From: an uncultured Blautia sp.
GTDB taxonomy: Bacteria > Bacillota > Clostridia > Lachnospirales > Lachnospiraceae
Reading direction: 5' to 3'
NCBI GenBank assembly: GCA_900539525.1
Contig: UQCM01000020.1
Coordinates: 1-43,484 of the forward strand
Length of the DNA: 43,484 bases
Below, one piece after another: positions 24,402 to 32,152 of this stretch. Under the pieces are notes generated by a model. The model was given only the letters and a program-made list of their open reading frames with translations. It searched no databases and had not been told where the DNA came from. Each line of letters opens with the position of its first letter. Within the stretch, counting starts at the first letter, position 1. A program made the translations under genes and the position numbers.

Positions 24402-24491
24402 GTTACTGTTCACTCCGTGACCAGTAACACGCTTCGCGATGCACAGAAATGATGCATTCTGCATCATATCGCGCTGCTACTCTCGGGTTTA
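24402..24491. repeat. MITE-like element R1, copy 2 (truncated, inverted)
   Basis: Begins with the terminal repeat GTTACTGTTCAC, contains the ATGATGCA/TGCATCAT core and CGCTGCTACTCTCGGG, then loses similarity after 24491. About 65 bp of the other end is missing. Orientation is opposite to copies 1 and 3. The rest of the gap to the Spo0E-like gene (24492-24566) holds only a GC-rich hairpin. Confidence 0.8.
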
Positions 24492-24520
24492 CTTTTTACA
24501 TATCAACCATTACACGCAAT

Positions 24521-24551
24521 AAGCCGCAGGATAGCTTTTATCCTGCGGCTT
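24521..24551 (-). terminator. GC-rich hairpin after the Spo0E-like gene
   Basis: AAGCCGCAGGAT and ATCCTGCGGCTT form a perfect 12-bp stem with a 7-base loop, 15 bp after the stop codon. On the minus strand it is followed only by ATTGCG, so the U-run is poor; a terminator or 3'-protecting hairpin is likely. Confidence 0.6.
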
Positions 24552-24566
24552 CAACCACTGTAGTTT

Positions 24567-24725
24567 CTATTCATTTGTAAGACTAATATACTCTGCTACC
24601 AGTTCATCCACCAGAAGACTCTGCTGATAGGTTTCATCTATCTGCATATCCCTGACAAGCTGATTCAGCCTGCTCCGCTCTTTTTCGATTCTTGCCTTCA
24701 AATCTTCCACTCTATTCACACACAT
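24567..24725 (-). CDS. Spo0E-like small aspartyl phosphatase
   Basis: A 52-residue frame, MCVNRVEDLKARIEKE at the start and AEYISLTNE at the end. Composition is two charged amphipathic helices. The second carries S36-L-L-V-D40-E-L-V, the Spo0E signature (SxxLDxLI/V), followed by a Tyr. Members dephosphorylate Spo0A~P and so hold back sporulation. The ribosome site is weak, and a 34-codon frame (24712-24816) overlaps the start by 14 bases, which may couple translation. It follows lgt by about 100 bp, likely on the same transcript, and ends before a strong hairpin. The match rests on motif, size and helical pattern. Spo0E members act on Spo0A, whose gene is outside this window. Confidence 0.75.
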   Translation of the reverse strand: MCVNRVEDLKARIEKERSRLNQLVRDMQIDETYQQSLLVDELVAEYISLTNE

Positions 24726-24807
24726 TACCCGTACTTTCTGCTTTTTTGATTTTTAGTAACTCTCCAGAGTCCATTTGCAAAACCGCCTCTCCCGGGCTTT
24801 CCTTTTG

Positions 24808-24832
24808 CTCATGCATAGCTCTGAACAATTAC
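24808..24832. repeat. Short dispersed repeat (R3) after lgt
   Basis: CTCATGCA..GCTCTGAACA.TTAC matches 12057-12081 with three differences. Read on the minus strand, its TAA is the lgt stop codon. The left part of R3 seen at 12043 is missing here. Confidence 0.5.
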
Positions 24833-25677
24833 ACTTTTTTCCGTTTTAAAACAATCATAACCGTTGAAACGATCACCAGCACAATCGCCAGCACCTGCGA
24901 AACCGGAATCTCTGTTCCGGGAATCCAGAGCTGATCTGTGCGCAGTCCCTCAATCCACGCGCGGCCTATACCGTATCCCAGCAAATACAGCAGGAAAACT
25001 TCCCCGTGGAATTTCTTATGTTTCATATACAGTATCAGCAGAGCCAACACTCCAAGATTCCAGACGGACTCGTAGAGAAATGTCGGGTGTACCTGAATAT
25101 ACTGCACTCCTCCAATTGTCTGCAGATGCTCAAGCATCTCCTGTGTCACATCCCAGGAATAAACAGCGTTCAACGGCAGCTGCATGGCAAACAAACTGTC
25201 TGTATAACCGCCAAATGCTTCTCTGTTAAAAAAATTCCCCCAGCGTCCGATGACCTGACCCAGAACCAATCCCAGACATGCCGTGTCCGCTATCTGCCAG
25301 AACTTCAGCTTTCTTATTATCGAAAAGACATAAGCAGCAGCAACACCTCCAATCACACCGCCATAAATGGCAAGTCCTCCCTGCCGGAGATTGAACACAC
25401 TAAGAAGATTATCTCTGTAATTCTCCCAGTCAAAAATAACATAATAAACTCTGGCACCGATCAGGGCACATACGATTGCCACCATCCCCAGATCAAAATA
25501 CTGATCCGGATCCTGTCCCGTCTTTTTTGCTGTCCGCATGGCAAGCCACAGCCCTGCAAGCATTGCAACGGCTATGGTAATACCGTAAAACGCGACTTCA
25601 AATCCAAAGATACTGATATTTTTTCCCACACTCTCCAGATAAATTCCCAGATGCGGGAAATTAATATTTTTGTCCAT
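24829..25677 (-). CDS. lgt: Prolipoprotein diacylglyceryl transferase (Lgt)
   Basis: Polytopic membrane enzyme that transfers diacylglycerol from phosphatidylglycerol to the lipobox Cys of prolipoproteins, such as the sugar-binding protein in this window. The Lgt signature GRWGNFFNREAFGG is at residues 144-157 and QGGLAIYGGVIGG at about 99-111. The longest frame begins 40 codons upstream inside ychF in another frame, but that extension is Arg-rich and lacks a ribosome site. GGAAGG lies a few bases before the ATG at 25675-25677, giving MDKNINFPHLGIYLES and 282 aa, the usual family size. It follows ychF by 14 bp. Confidence 0.95.
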   Translation of the reverse strand: MDKNINFPHLGIYLESVGKNISIFGFEVAFYGITIAVAMLAGLWLAMRTAKKTGQDPDQYFDLGMVAIVCALIGARVYYVIFDWENYRDNLLSVFNLRQGGLAIYGGVIGGVAAAYVFSIIRKLKFWQIADTACLGLVLGQVIGRWGNFFNREAFGGYTDSLFAMQLPLNAVYSWDVTQEMLEHLQTIGGVQYIQVHPTFLYESVWNLGVLALLILYMKHKKFHGEVFLLYLLGYGIGRAWIEGLRTDQLWIPGTEIPVSQVLAIVLVIVSTVMIVLKRKKV

Positions 25678-25691
25678 GCTTCCTTCCGCCT

Positions 25692-26789
25692 TTATACATT
25701 GAACCTGAATAGAATAACATCTCCGTCTTTCACGATATAATCTTTTCCTTCCAGACCCACCAGCCCTTTTTCTTTCGCTCCTGCATAAGTTCCGCAATCC
25801 AGAAGATCCCGGTAATTCACCACCTCTGCACGGATAAATCCTCTCTCAAAATCTGAATGGATCTTTCCGGCTGCTCCCGGTGCCTTTGTTCCTTTTCTGA
25901 TCGTCCACGCTCTGGTTTCTGTTTCTCCCGCTGTCAGGAAACTGATCAGCCCCAGGAGACTATAACTGGCCTTGATCAACTTCTCCAGTCCGGATTCTTC
26001 CAGACCAAGATCCTCAAGGAACATCTTTTTCTCATCTTCCTCCAATTCGGCAATCTCCTGTTCAATCTGTGCACAGATAACAAAGACTTCGCTTCCATTT
26101 TCCTTGGCAAATTCACGAACCTTCTGCACATACGGGTTGGAAGCTGCATCATCCGCCAGATCATCCTCCTTTACATTTGCTGCAAAGATGACCGGTTTGG
26201 ATGTCAGGAGATTGTACGTCGGAAGCCATGCCGCCTCATCCTCATCTTCTGTTTCAAAACCGATAGCCAGTCTGCCATCCTCCAGCCATACCTTCAGACG
26301 CTCCAGCAGGCTCAGCTCCTTTGCCAGTGTCTTATCATTTCTGGCTCCCCTTGTCACTTTTGCGATTCGTCTCTCCAGAATCTCAATATCTGAAAAAATC
26401 AGTTCCAGATTGATCGTCTCAATATCCCGTAACGGATCAATACTTCCATCCACATGCACGACATTCGAATCCTCAAAGCAGCGCACCACATGGACAATCG
26501 CATCTACTTCCCGGATATTTGCCAGAAACTGATTCCCGAGGCCCTCCCCCTTGGATGCTCCCTTGACAAGTCCTGCAATATCCACAAACTCAATGACAGC
26601 CGGAACGATTTTTGCAGAATGATAGAGATCAGCAAGCAGCTTCAGTCTTTCATCCGGCACTGTGACAACTCCCACATTCGGATCAATGGTACAGAATGGA
26701 TAATTCGCTGATTCTGCCCCCGCCCTGGTCAGGGAATTAAACAGTGTACTTTTTCCAACATTGGGTAAACCTACGATTCCTAATTTCAT
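25692..26789 (-). CDS. ychF: Ribosome-binding ATPase YchF
   Basis: Obg-family P-loop NTPase, 365 aa. The P-loop GLPNVGKST is at residues 7-15, the G3 box DIAGLVKGASKGEGLGNQFL at about 70-89, and NVKE (205-208) replaces the NKxD base-specificity motif, which is why YchF prefers ATP to GTP. A coiled-coil insertion and a C-terminal TGS domain (AWTIRKGTKAPGAAGKIHSDFERGFIRAEV) complete the fold. It binds the large ribosomal subunit and is linked to stress responses. It is transcribed with lgt from the promoter in the 164-bp gap to thiN. Confidence 0.97.
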   Translation of the reverse strand: MKLGIVGLPNVGKSTLFNSLTRAGAESANYPFCTIDPNVGVVTVPDERLKLLADLYHSAKIVPAVIEFVDIAGLVKGASKGEGLGNQFLANIREVDAIVHVVRCFEDSNVVHVDGSIDPLRDIETINLELIFSDIEILERRIAKVTRGARNDKTLAKELSLLERLKVWLEDGRLAIGFETEDEDEAAWLPTYNLLTSKPVIFAANVKEDDLADDAASNPYVQKVREFAKENGSEVFVICAQIEQEIAELEEDEKKMFLEDLGLEESGLEKLIKASYSLLGLISFLTAGETETRAWTIRKGTKAPGAAGKIHSDFERGFIRAEVVNYRDLLDCGTYAGAKEKGLVGLEGKDYIVKDGDVILFRFNV

Positions 26790-26906
26790 TTGTTATTTCC
26801 TTTCCAGTATCAAAAAACGTTCTTTTATCTGCGGCCCTCTAGTCTCTCCTGTAAAGACGCCGGGGATACGTGTGCCGCTTTTCTTAACTCTCTCTTAGCA
26901 TTAAAC

Positions 26907-26936
26907 AGTTTATCACAGAAAGCGACAAAAAATCAA
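26907..26936 (-). promoter_or_regulatory. Predicted ychF-lgt promoter
   Basis: Minus-strand TTGATT (26931-26936) and TAAACT (26907-26912) spaced by 18 bp, about 118 bp before the ychF start. It lies in the gap 26790-26953, which otherwise shows no gene. The upstream gene thiN ends 18 bp before the -35. Confidence 0.5.
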
Positions 26937-26953
26937 GTCTTTCACCCAGGAAC

Positions 26954-27631
26954 TCATCGACACCTTTCGGCAATAAGCCCGTTATCACAACTTTCTACGA
27001 CAATTAACGAGCCTGATTCAAAAAAAATCTCTGCCTTTTCTTCTATAATCTCGTTGCTGACACCCAGAGGATCATCGCCGGTCAGAGTATAATTCAACAG
27101 TGGATACTTAAATCCTGTTAATGTCAGTCCCGTAACCTGTCCGCCCAGAGCAAACAAAGATACATATTTACCAAACTGTTTCGCCTTCTTTAACAGCAAA
27201 GGACGATCTGTCAGTGAGACTCTGTTATACGGATCTACGAGATAACACGGAATCCCTTTTTTAAGAGGAAGTGCCAGCGTCCGTATATTCGCCAGAAAAT
27301 GATCTACCCGGCGTCCCATACCTCCCAGAATGAAAATCTCATGACTTCCCAGTAACATGGCCAATTCCACCGCTATCTGTGTATCCGTTACATCCTTTTC
27401 CGGCTGATACGTCTGTACCGGAACCTTTCCACTCTCTTTAAAGTAATTCAGATCTTCTTCGCTGGAAGAGTCAAAATCACCTACTATATGTGTCGGCATG
27501 ATACCCTGACAGTGAAGGAAATGAATCCCCCTGTCTGCCCCGATTAAAAAGTCATATTTCTTATTATTCAAAAACAGGAGGGCAAAATCGATATCGATAT
27601 CGCCCCCGCTGATAATTACTGCTGTTATCAT
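26954..27631 (-). CDS. thiN: Thiamine pyrophosphokinase (ThiN)
   Basis: Converts thiamine and ATP to thiamine pyrophosphate. The metal-binding motif GDFDS is at residues 51-55, preceded by GADRGIHFLHCQGIMPTHIV, and the C-terminal beta domain carries the family's LTLTGFKYPL...GVSNE pattern. At 225 aa it is normal length. Its ATG overlaps the rpe stop by four bases (ATGA), so translation is coupled. It is the last gene of the murE-priA-...-rpe-thiN operon, the same terminal position as yloS/thiN in Bacillus subtilis. Confidence 0.94.
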   Translation of the reverse strand: MITAVIISGGDIDIDFALLFLNNKKYDFLIGADRGIHFLHCQGIMPTHIVGDFDSSSEEDLNYFKESGKVPVQTYQPEKDVTDTQIAVELAMLLGSHEIFILGGMGRRVDHFLANIRTLALPLKKGIPCYLVDPYNRVSLTDRPLLLKKAKQFGKYVSLFALGGQVTGLTLTGFKYPLLNYTLTGDDPLGVSNEIIEEKAEIFFESGSLIVVESCDNGLIAERCR

Positions 27632-28296
27632 TCTTGTGCCTCATATTTCTTCATAATATCCAGAAATGCCTTCACCTTCTGTCCCGGCTGATGACCAAAT
27701 ACTGCCGATCCGGCTACCAGTATATCTGCCCCGGCTTCCAGAATCTCTTCCACGTTGGACAGGTTCACACCTCCATCCACCTCGATATCTGTCTGAAGGC
27801 CTCTTTCTTTGATCATCCTCTTTAGATCACGTATTTTCTGTGTACAGTAGGGAATATATTTCTGACCTCCGAATCCGGGATTTACCGTCATGATAAGAAC
27901 CATATCCACCTGGTCCAGGATATAATTCAGACTCCCCAGTTCTGTTGCCGGATTCAACGCTATGCCTGCTTTTTTTCCCAGACTGTGAATCAGCCCTACT
28001 GTCCGGTCAAGATGCCTGCATGCCTCTACGTGTACCGTAATAATATCTGCCCCGCAATCTGCAAAATCTTTAATATACCGATCCGGATCTGAAACCATCA
28101 GATGTACATCAAACACCCTGTCAGTAACCTGACGCACGGAGCGGATTACAGGCATCCCAAAAGAAATACTGGGCACAAAATCTCCGTCCATCACGTCAAT
28201 ATGGATATACCCGGCACCTGCGACTGCAACAGCCGAAATCTCCTCACCCAGCCTTCCAAAATCTGCCGACAAAATAGAAGGTGCTAATATCTTCAT
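27628..28296 (-). CDS. rpe: Ribulose-phosphate 3-epimerase
   Basis: TIM-barrel metalloenzyme of the pentose phosphate pathway interconverting ribulose-5-P and xylulose-5-P. Motifs: APSILSADFGRLGEE at the N-terminus, HIDVMDGDFVPSISFG (metal-binding His and Asp), DVHLMV, TVNPGFGGQKYI (phosphate loop) and IEVDGGVN. Length 222 aa is typical. Two bases separate it from rsgA and it overlaps thiN by four. The position downstream of the rsgA GTPase is conserved in Firmicutes. Confidence 0.97.
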   Translation of the reverse strand: MKILAPSILSADFGRLGEEISAVAVAGAGYIHIDVMDGDFVPSISFGMPVIRSVRQVTDRVFDVHLMVSDPDRYIKDFADCGADIITVHVEACRHLDRTVGLIHSLGKKAGIALNPATELGSLNYILDQVDMVLIMTVNPGFGGQKYIPYCTQKIRDLKRMIKERGLQTDIEVDGGVNLSNVEEILEAGADILVAGSAVFGHQPGQKVKAFLDIMKKYEAQE

Positions 28297-28298
28297 TC

Positions 28299-29177
28299 CT
28301 AATATCTCCTTTTTTCTTTCAATTCTCCGTAAAGCTCCACATAACTGTCGTAGCGTTCCCTGCTGATCTCCCCGTCTTCCAGTGCCTGCTTTACCGCACA
28401 GTCCGGCTCATGAATGTGCATACAGCCCTGAAATCTGCAAAATGGCTCATATGCCGCAAATTCCACGAAGCATCCTTTCAGATCCTCCTTTTCCATTCCC
28501 TCCAGGTAAAGAGAACTGAATCCCGGCGTGTCCATAATATAAGTATCTGATGCCACTGTAATAAGTTCTGAATGACGGGTTGTATGCTTCCCCCTGTCAA
28601 TCTTGCGACTGATTTCTCCCGTCTCCATTTTCGCCTCCGGCTGAAGAAGATTAATGATAGAAGACTTGCCGACACCGGAAGGTCCTGCTACGGCCGTTGT
28701 CTTCCCTCTCAGCAACATTCTGATCTCTTCAATTCCTTCATTATTCTTCGCACTTGTGAAAAATACCCTGCAGCCGCATTTTTCATAAATCCCGGACAAC
28801 CGCTTTTGCTCATCCATATCTGCAAGATCTTTCTTGTTAAAACACACGACCGTATGGATTCCCTGAAGCTGCATCATGATCAGAAAACGATCCAGCAGCC
28901 CGAAATTGGGTTTTGGCTGCCAAATAGCAAAAATCACCAGAGCCTGGTCAATATTTGCCACTGACGGACGGATCAGCTGGTTTTTCCTTGGCAGAAGATG
29001 GACAATATTCCCTTTTTTTTCTTTCTCATTGAGAATATCCATCTCGACATTGTCTCCCACCAGAGGTTTTTTTCTGTCTTTCCTGAAAATTCCTTTCGCT
29101 TTGCACTCATAGATGCCGGATTCCGCTATATGAACATAGTAGAATCCGGCAATTCCCTTAACAATTTTTCCCTGCAT
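28299..29177 (-). CDS. rsgA: Small ribosomal subunit biogenesis GTPase RsgA
   Basis: Circularly permuted GTPase that proofreads late 30S assembly. An OB-fold (about 1-65) precedes the permuted G domain, in which NKKD (114-117) comes before the P-loop GPSGVGKSS (165-173) and DTPG (216-219). The C-terminal zinc site is Cys247-x4-Cys252-x-His254-x5-Cys260, spaced exactly as in E. coli RsgA. At 292 aa it is full length. It lies directly after the kinase prkC; PrkC phosphorylation of RsgA (CpgA) is known in Bacillus, so the neighbourhood may be functional. Confidence 0.97.
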   Translation of the reverse strand: MQGKIVKGIAGFYYVHIAESGIYECKAKGIFRKDRKKPLVGDNVEMDILNEKEKKGNIVHLLPRKNQLIRPSVANIDQALVIFAIWQPKPNFGLLDRFLIMMQLQGIHTVVCFNKKDLADMDEQKRLSGIYEKCGCRVFFTSAKNNEGIEEIRMLLRGKTTAVAGPSGVGKSSIINLLQPEAKMETGEISRKIDRGKHTTRHSELITVASDTYIMDTPGFSSLYLEGMEKEDLKGCFVEFAAYEPFCRFQGCMHIHEPDCAVKQALEDGEISRERYDSYVELYGELKEKRRY

Positions 29178-29192
29178 CTGTTCACCTGTCAG

Positions 29193-31415
29193 CTACTCTG
29201 ATTCCTGTGCAGACCGGAACTTGATTCCCGCATATCGCACCTGCGTAGTCGTCCCGTCATCATTCTCAATGTAAATGTATGCCGTAGCTGTACTGTCAGA
29301 ATCGCTGCTCCACTCCAGACGATACGGGAAGGAGATGGCCTCCCCGTCAATAAGAGTCGTCTCATTACCATCCTGTTCAATCGTAATCTTTACCTTTTCA
29401 CCATTATAGCCCTGAGGAAGCTCAGGCAGCTTCAGATCCGCCTTACAGGTATACTGTCCTTTCTTTTCCGTTTCTGAACCGGAATCATGATCCTTCAGTT
29501 CTCCGATGCTCACTTCCAGCTCAATCGTTGTACCGGGCTCTACCTCTGCTCCTGCACTGATGCTCTGCTTCATGATCTGCCCCTCAGCATAATCTGAACT
29601 GTAGCTGTCTATGATCCTGACATAGAGTCCCAGTCCTTCCAGCATATCCCGGGCATCTGAGGCTGTCTCTCCCAGAACTCCGGGAACCTCAACCATTTCT
29701 TCACCATCTTCTGTCTGCGGTCCCTTGCTGATGACAACAATCACCGTTTCCCCGGCATTTACAGATGCACCGGCCTCCGGTCTTGTGGAGACAACTTTTC
29801 CTTCCTCTGCCTTACTGTCATAAGCAAAATCCGTCTCGACCAGCAGATCCATAGCCTGAAGTTCCTGCTGTGCTTCTGTAAGCGATTTCCCCGTTACATC
29901 AGGAACCGGAAGTTTTGCACGTCCTGCACTGATCCATACGGTAACCTCTGAATTGATCTTCACAGTTTCCCCGGATGCCGGATCCTGCTCCACAATACGC
30001 CCCTGGTCATATTCCGCAGATTCCTTTTCACCACCATATTTCAATCCGAGCCCTCTTTTGTTGAGCTCTTCCAGCGCCTCATCTCTTGTCATATTCCTGA
30101 CATCCGGAACCTCTGCCACCTCACCATCATCCGCATGAAAAGATTCTGATGTTTCCGAAGAATTCTTTTTACCGCCAGTCATAAATCCCAGATCAATAAA
30201 TCCTGCCGCACTTCCAACCAGAGTCAGAAAAATCGCAAGAATCATTACACCAATGACAATGCTTCCCACTGTCATGAACTTTTCCAGCTTTCTGTTCACG
30301 CCGGGATCATCTTCCCCGGGCTCCTGAGGGTATCCTCCCTGGTAACCTCCCTGCTGGTATCTGCCGTTTCCATAAGGGTCACCTGTGTATCTTTCATTGC
30401 CCGGATAATTTCCATACGGATCCTGGCCATAATATGTATGGCCGCCCTCCTGATATCCGTTTCTGCCATATCCGGTTTCCGGTGCCTCTTCCGTCTTCGC
30501 AGGCTTTCCGCTCTTAATCTGCTCAAGTTCCTCCTTTGATACCACAACAGTCTGTGCATGGTTCGTCAGAGGCGATATCTGCACAAAATCACCATCGGGA
30601 TTTACCAGGGATTCCTTCAGGTCGCGAATCAGCTCTGCCATATCCCCATAGCGTCTGTCCGGACTCTTCTGTGTACACTTGTAGATAATCTGTACAATAC
30701 TTTTTGGAAGATCCGGCACGTATTTTCTTGGTGACTGCATTTCCTCCTGCAGGTGCTTGATCGCAATCGCCACTGTTGTATCTCCGTCGAACGGAACATG
30801 ACCTGTCAGCATCTCATACATAGTGATTCCAAGAGAATAGATATCACTCTTATAATCACTGTATCCCCCCCTTGCCTGCTCCGGTGAGCTGTAATGTACG
30901 GACCCCATGACATTCGAACTGATCGTATTGGAGGAGGCCGCTCTGGCAATTCCAAAATCAGTTACCTTCACCTTTCCGTCGGTAGAGATAATAATATTCT
31001 GCGGCTTCACATCACGATGTACGATATTGTTATGGTGTGCCGCCTCAAGTCCCATGGAAACCTGTATAGCAATACTGGTAGCCTCGCGCACCGCCAGTCG
31101 TCCCTTTTTCTCTATATAATCTTTCAGTGTAATGCCTTCTACCAGTTCCATTACAATAAAATTTATTCCGTGATCATCTCCCACATCATAGACATTCACA
31201 ATATTCGGATGTGCCAGTCCTGCTGCCGACTGCGCCTCCACACGGAACTTTGAAATAAACGCTTTATCTGCGCGAAACTCCGGTTTAAGAACCTTTACTG
31301 CCACAAAACGGTTCAGCTTATGGTCCTTCGCCTTGTACACATCCGCCATTCCGCCAGTACCGATCTTACTTACGATTTCATATCGTTCCTGGACAAACAT
31401 TCCTTCTTTTAACAT
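29193..31415 (-). CDS. prkC: Membrane Ser/Thr protein kinase with PASTA domains (PrkC)
   Basis: Hanks-type kinase that senses peptidoglycan fragments or lipid II. The cytoplasmic kinase domain (about 12-270) has the glycine loop GTGGMADVY, Lys41, HRD Asp135, DFG 153-155 and SPE 178-180. A Gly/Tyr/Pro-rich juxtamembrane stretch (about 315-365, repeated YG and GGY units) is unusual. One transmembrane helix (about 381-406) leads to three PASTA repeats, starting near 435, and a distinct C-terminal beta-rich domain of about 90 residues after the last PASTA. Its ATG lies within the last codons of prpC (7-base overlap), so kinase and phosphatase are coupled. Confidence 0.97.
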   Translation of the reverse strand: MLKEGMFVQERYEIVSKIGTGGMADVYKAKDHKLNRFVAVKVLKPEFRADKAFISKFRVEAQSAAGLAHPNIVNVYDVGDDHGINFIVMELVEGITLKDYIEKKGRLAVREATSIAIQVSMGLEAAHHNNIVHRDVKPQNIIISTDGKVKVTDFGIARAASSNTISSNVMGSVHYSSPEQARGGYSDYKSDIYSLGITMYEMLTGHVPFDGDTTVAIAIKHLQEEMQSPRKYVPDLPKSIVQIIYKCTQKSPDRRYGDMAELIRDLKESLVNPDGDFVQISPLTNHAQTVVVSKEELEQIKSGKPAKTEEAPETGYGRNGYQEGGHTYYGQDPYGNYPGNERYTGDPYGNGRYQQGGYQGGYPQEPGEDDPGVNRKLEKFMTVGSIVIGVMILAIFLTLVGSAAGFIDLGFMTGGKKNSSETSESFHADDGEVAEVPDVRNMTRDEALEELNKRGLGLKYGGEKESAEYDQGRIVEQDPASGETVKINSEVTVWISAGRAKLPVPDVTGKSLTEAQQELQAMDLLVETDFAYDSKAEEGKVVSTRPEAGASVNAGETVIVVISKGPQTEDGEEMVEVPGVLGETASDARDMLEGLGLYVRIIDSYSSDYAEGQIMKQSISAGAEVEPGTTIELEVSIGELKDHDSGSETEKKGQYTCKADLKLPELPQGYNGEKVKITIEQDGNETTLIDGEAISFPYRLEWSSDSDSTATAYIYIENDDGTTTQVRYAGIKFRSAQESE

Positions 31416-32152
31416 TCTTCCACCTCACATGCCAGCGGCTCGATTAAAACTACCGCAATATTATCTTTGCCTCCGTTCTGATTGGCCTCTCCAATCAATT
31501 CCAGAGCGATCTCCGGCAAGTCGCTGCCTTCTTTGATGATTCTCTCGATTTCATCATCCTCTATCATGTTGCTGAGTCCATCAGAACACATCAGTATGAT
31601 ATCGCCACGTTCCAGCTTTATATCAAAGAAATCAATCCTTACTCTGCTACTGACTCCAACCGCACGGGTGATGATGTTTTTATCCGGATGGTTTCTGGCC
31701 TGCTCCCTGTTAATTTCACCAATGCGTACCATTTCTTCCACAAGAGAATGGTCTTTTGTAATCTGCTCGATCGTATCACGAATCAGATAAAGCCGGCTGT
31801 CACCCACGTTTGCCACATATATGTAATGACCGATGACCGTCGCTGCCACCACAGTAGTTCCCATTCCGGCAAGCTCATCACTGGAATTCGCTTTTTCCAG
31901 AACTTTCAAATTGGCTGTTTCAATTGCCTTTCTGATGATTCTGATCGGATTTCTTTCTCTGTCTGCACGAACGCCCTTCAGAATGACTTCTACCGTATAG
32001 CGTGAGGCAAAATCCCCTGCCCTGTGACCTCCCATTCCATCTGCCACTACAAACAGATTCGGAAGATTTCCCACCGGCTCTTCAGACGCATAGACGAAAT
32101 CCTGATTCGTACTTCTTCTTTGCCCGACATCTGTAATGCAGCACGATTTCAT
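31409..32152 (-). CDS. prpC: PP2C-type Ser/Thr protein phosphatase (PrpC/Stp)
   Basis: Metal-dependent phosphatase that reverses PrkC phosphorylation. Metal ligands are seen at NQD (Asp18), VADGMGGHRAGDFAS (Asp38 region), CSDGLSNMIEDDE and GGKDNIAVVLI, the standard PPM motifs. Length 247 aa is typical of the bacterial PrpC class with no extra domains. It overlaps rlmN by four bases and prkC by seven, in the conserved rlmN-prpC-prkC-rsgA order. Confidence 0.97.
   Translation of the reverse strand: MKSCCITDVGQRRSTNQDFVYASEEPVGNLPNLFVVADGMGGHRAGDFASRYTVEVILKGVRADRERNPIRIIRKAIETANLKVLEKANSSDELAGMGTTVVAATVIGHYIYVANVGDSRLYLIRDTIEQITKDHSLVEEMVRIGEINREQARNHPDKNIITRAVGVSSRVRIDFFDIKLERGDIILMCSDGLSNMIEDDEIERIIKEGSDLPEIALELIGEANQNGGKDNIAVVLIEPLACEVEEC

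Noticed and set aside
24402..24491. Riboswitch or tRNA-like RNA in the mraZ upstream region
   Set aside because: The hairpin-rich sequence is the R1 dispersed repeat also found in unrelated positions, and lies upstream of the promoter rather than in the leader.
24712..24816. 34-codon minus-strand frame overlapping the Spo0E-like start
   Set aside because: The composition is protein-like, but there is no ribosome site and its first codons lie in the R3 repeat; kept only as a possible coupling frame.
25678..25797. N-terminal 40-codon extension of lgt
   Set aside because: It overlaps the end of ychF in another frame, is Arg-rich and lacks a ribosome site; the family start is at 25677.
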